Assembly (NCBI GenBank): GCA_030445695.1
Contig: JASUTF010000023.1
Coordinates: 1 to 6,566 of the forward strand
Source of the DNA: Candidatus Iainarchaeum sp.
GTDB taxonomy: Archaea > Iainarchaeota > Iainarchaeia > JAADDC01
DNA length: 6,566 nucleotides
Direction: 5' to 3'
Shown: positions 6,208-6,566 of the stretch, piece by piece
Numbering within the stretch: the first letter of the stretch is position 1
Layout of the letters: each line of letters begins with the position of its first letter
Translations under genes and position numbers: made by a program
The notes under the pieces: generated by a model
What the model was told of the DNA's origin: nothing
The model's input: only the letters and a program-made list of their open reading frames with translations
The model's database searches: none

Positions 6208-6566
6208 TTTCTGGAAGATGCCCCCGCGCATAAAGATCTATGAGGCGCTGGGAAGCATAGCGGACGGAAGAGTGCACGCCATTTCGGACTCCGAGGCTTT
6301 AGTTATTTCTTCTGACGGATCCAGGCGTTACCACGTTCGTATGGTGGGTGATGCGATCTCTTCTGATGACAACGGCTCTGTCTACCGTGGCTATCTTGGT
6401 TATCCCGCCATCGCCTTTTTGATGCTGAGAGGAAGTATCCCCTTTGACGAGCGCGTGGCGAAAATGCTGAAAGGGATCCCGTGGCGGGAGCTGAACGAGC
6501 GGTTCAAGCGGTATGATCTGGTGGAGCAGTATGTCCTGGACCGTGTTCCTGATCCGGACGCCGTGA
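6188..6566 (+). CDS. Unrecognised protein, fourth gene of the pilus operon, 3'-truncated by window edge
   Basis: An open frame of 126 codons starts at ATG 6188, overlaps the end of the second TadC-like gene by 20 bp, and has no stop before the window ends. An alternative ATG at 6218 would leave a 10-bp gap and begin MPPRIKIYEALGSIADGRVH. Neither start has a convincing Shine-Dalgarno sequence. The visible part is soluble, with no signal peptide and no membrane segment. It begins with a helix-like IKIYEALGSIADGRV segment, then a strand-rich stretch (ALVISSDGSRRYHVRMV), then a mixed helical region ending in a charged segment (WRELNERFKRYDLVEQYV). Codon use and base composition match the upstream operon, and the stop-free frame continues directly from the tightly packed genes, so it is probably real. 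I do not recognise the family. Position suggests a cytoplasmic accessory of the pilus system, or simply an operon passenger. Confidence 0.72.
   Translation, partial: MSSTSPDFWKMPPRIKIYEALGSIADGRVHAISDSEALVISSDGSRRYHVRMVGDAISSDDNGSVYRGYLGYPAIAFLMLRGSIPFDERVAKMLKGIPWRELNERFKRYDLVEQYVLDRVPDPDAV

Noticed and set aside
1-6566. CRISPR array, insertion sequence, tRNA or rRNA
   Set aside because: No direct repeat series, transposase motif, terminal inverted repeats or cloverleaf-like segment was seen by eye, and coding genes fill nearly all of the window.

Overview
This window is archaeal. The evidence is a class III (type IV) pilin N-terminus of the archaeal K-G-V-S-P-V-I-A type, an archaeal-type secretion/pilus ATPase followed by two GspF/TadC-type membrane proteins, a geranylgeranyl-reductase-family flavoenzyme, and TATA-like boxes about 25 bp upstream of GTG starts that lack Shine-Dalgarno sequences (leaderless-style promoters). 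The DNA is moderately GC-rich by eye. A euryarchaeal or DPANN-type genome fits, but nothing here fixes the lineage.

Layout. (1) At the left edge, the 3' part of a pilin gene on + (2-433); its first visible codons are the prepilin processing site, so only the start of the signal peptide is missing. (2) A geranylgeranyl-reductase-like FAD enzyme on + (465-1508) with its own TATA-like box. (3) A cis-prenyltransferase (undecaprenyl/dolichyl diphosphate synthase family) on - (1477-2217), convergent with the reductase and overlapping its 3' end by 32 bp. (4) A short AT-rich divergent promoter region near 2198-2206. (5) A tightly packed + operon: pilus/secretion ATPase (2227-4137), first TadC-like protein (4106-4990), second TadC-like protein with an unusual C-terminal extension (4990-6207), and an unrecognised gene that runs off the right edge (6188-6566). 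Neighbouring genes in this operon overlap by 32, 1 and about 20 bp. No stretch of 300 bases lacks a gene; the intergenic regions are about 31 bp (434-464) and at most about 50 bp (around 2176-2226).

How it may fit together (inference). The ATPase and the two TadC-like proteins form the motor and inner-membrane platform of a type IV-pilus-like machine, and the left-edge pilin is a plausible substrate. The two middle genes act on polyprenyl lipids: a cis-prenyltransferase makes a long polyprenyl diphosphate, and a geranylgeranyl-reductase-like enzyme could saturate it. That is how archaeal dolichol carriers for N-glycosylation are made. The visible pilin has three N-X-S/T sequons, so a lipid-carrier/glycosylated-pilus link is possible but unproven. 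The most unusual points are the roughly 109-residue C-terminal extension with a CxxC on the second TadC protein, predicted to lie outside the membrane; the basic-helix plus proline-rich N-terminus of the ATPase; and the unrecognised fourth operon gene.
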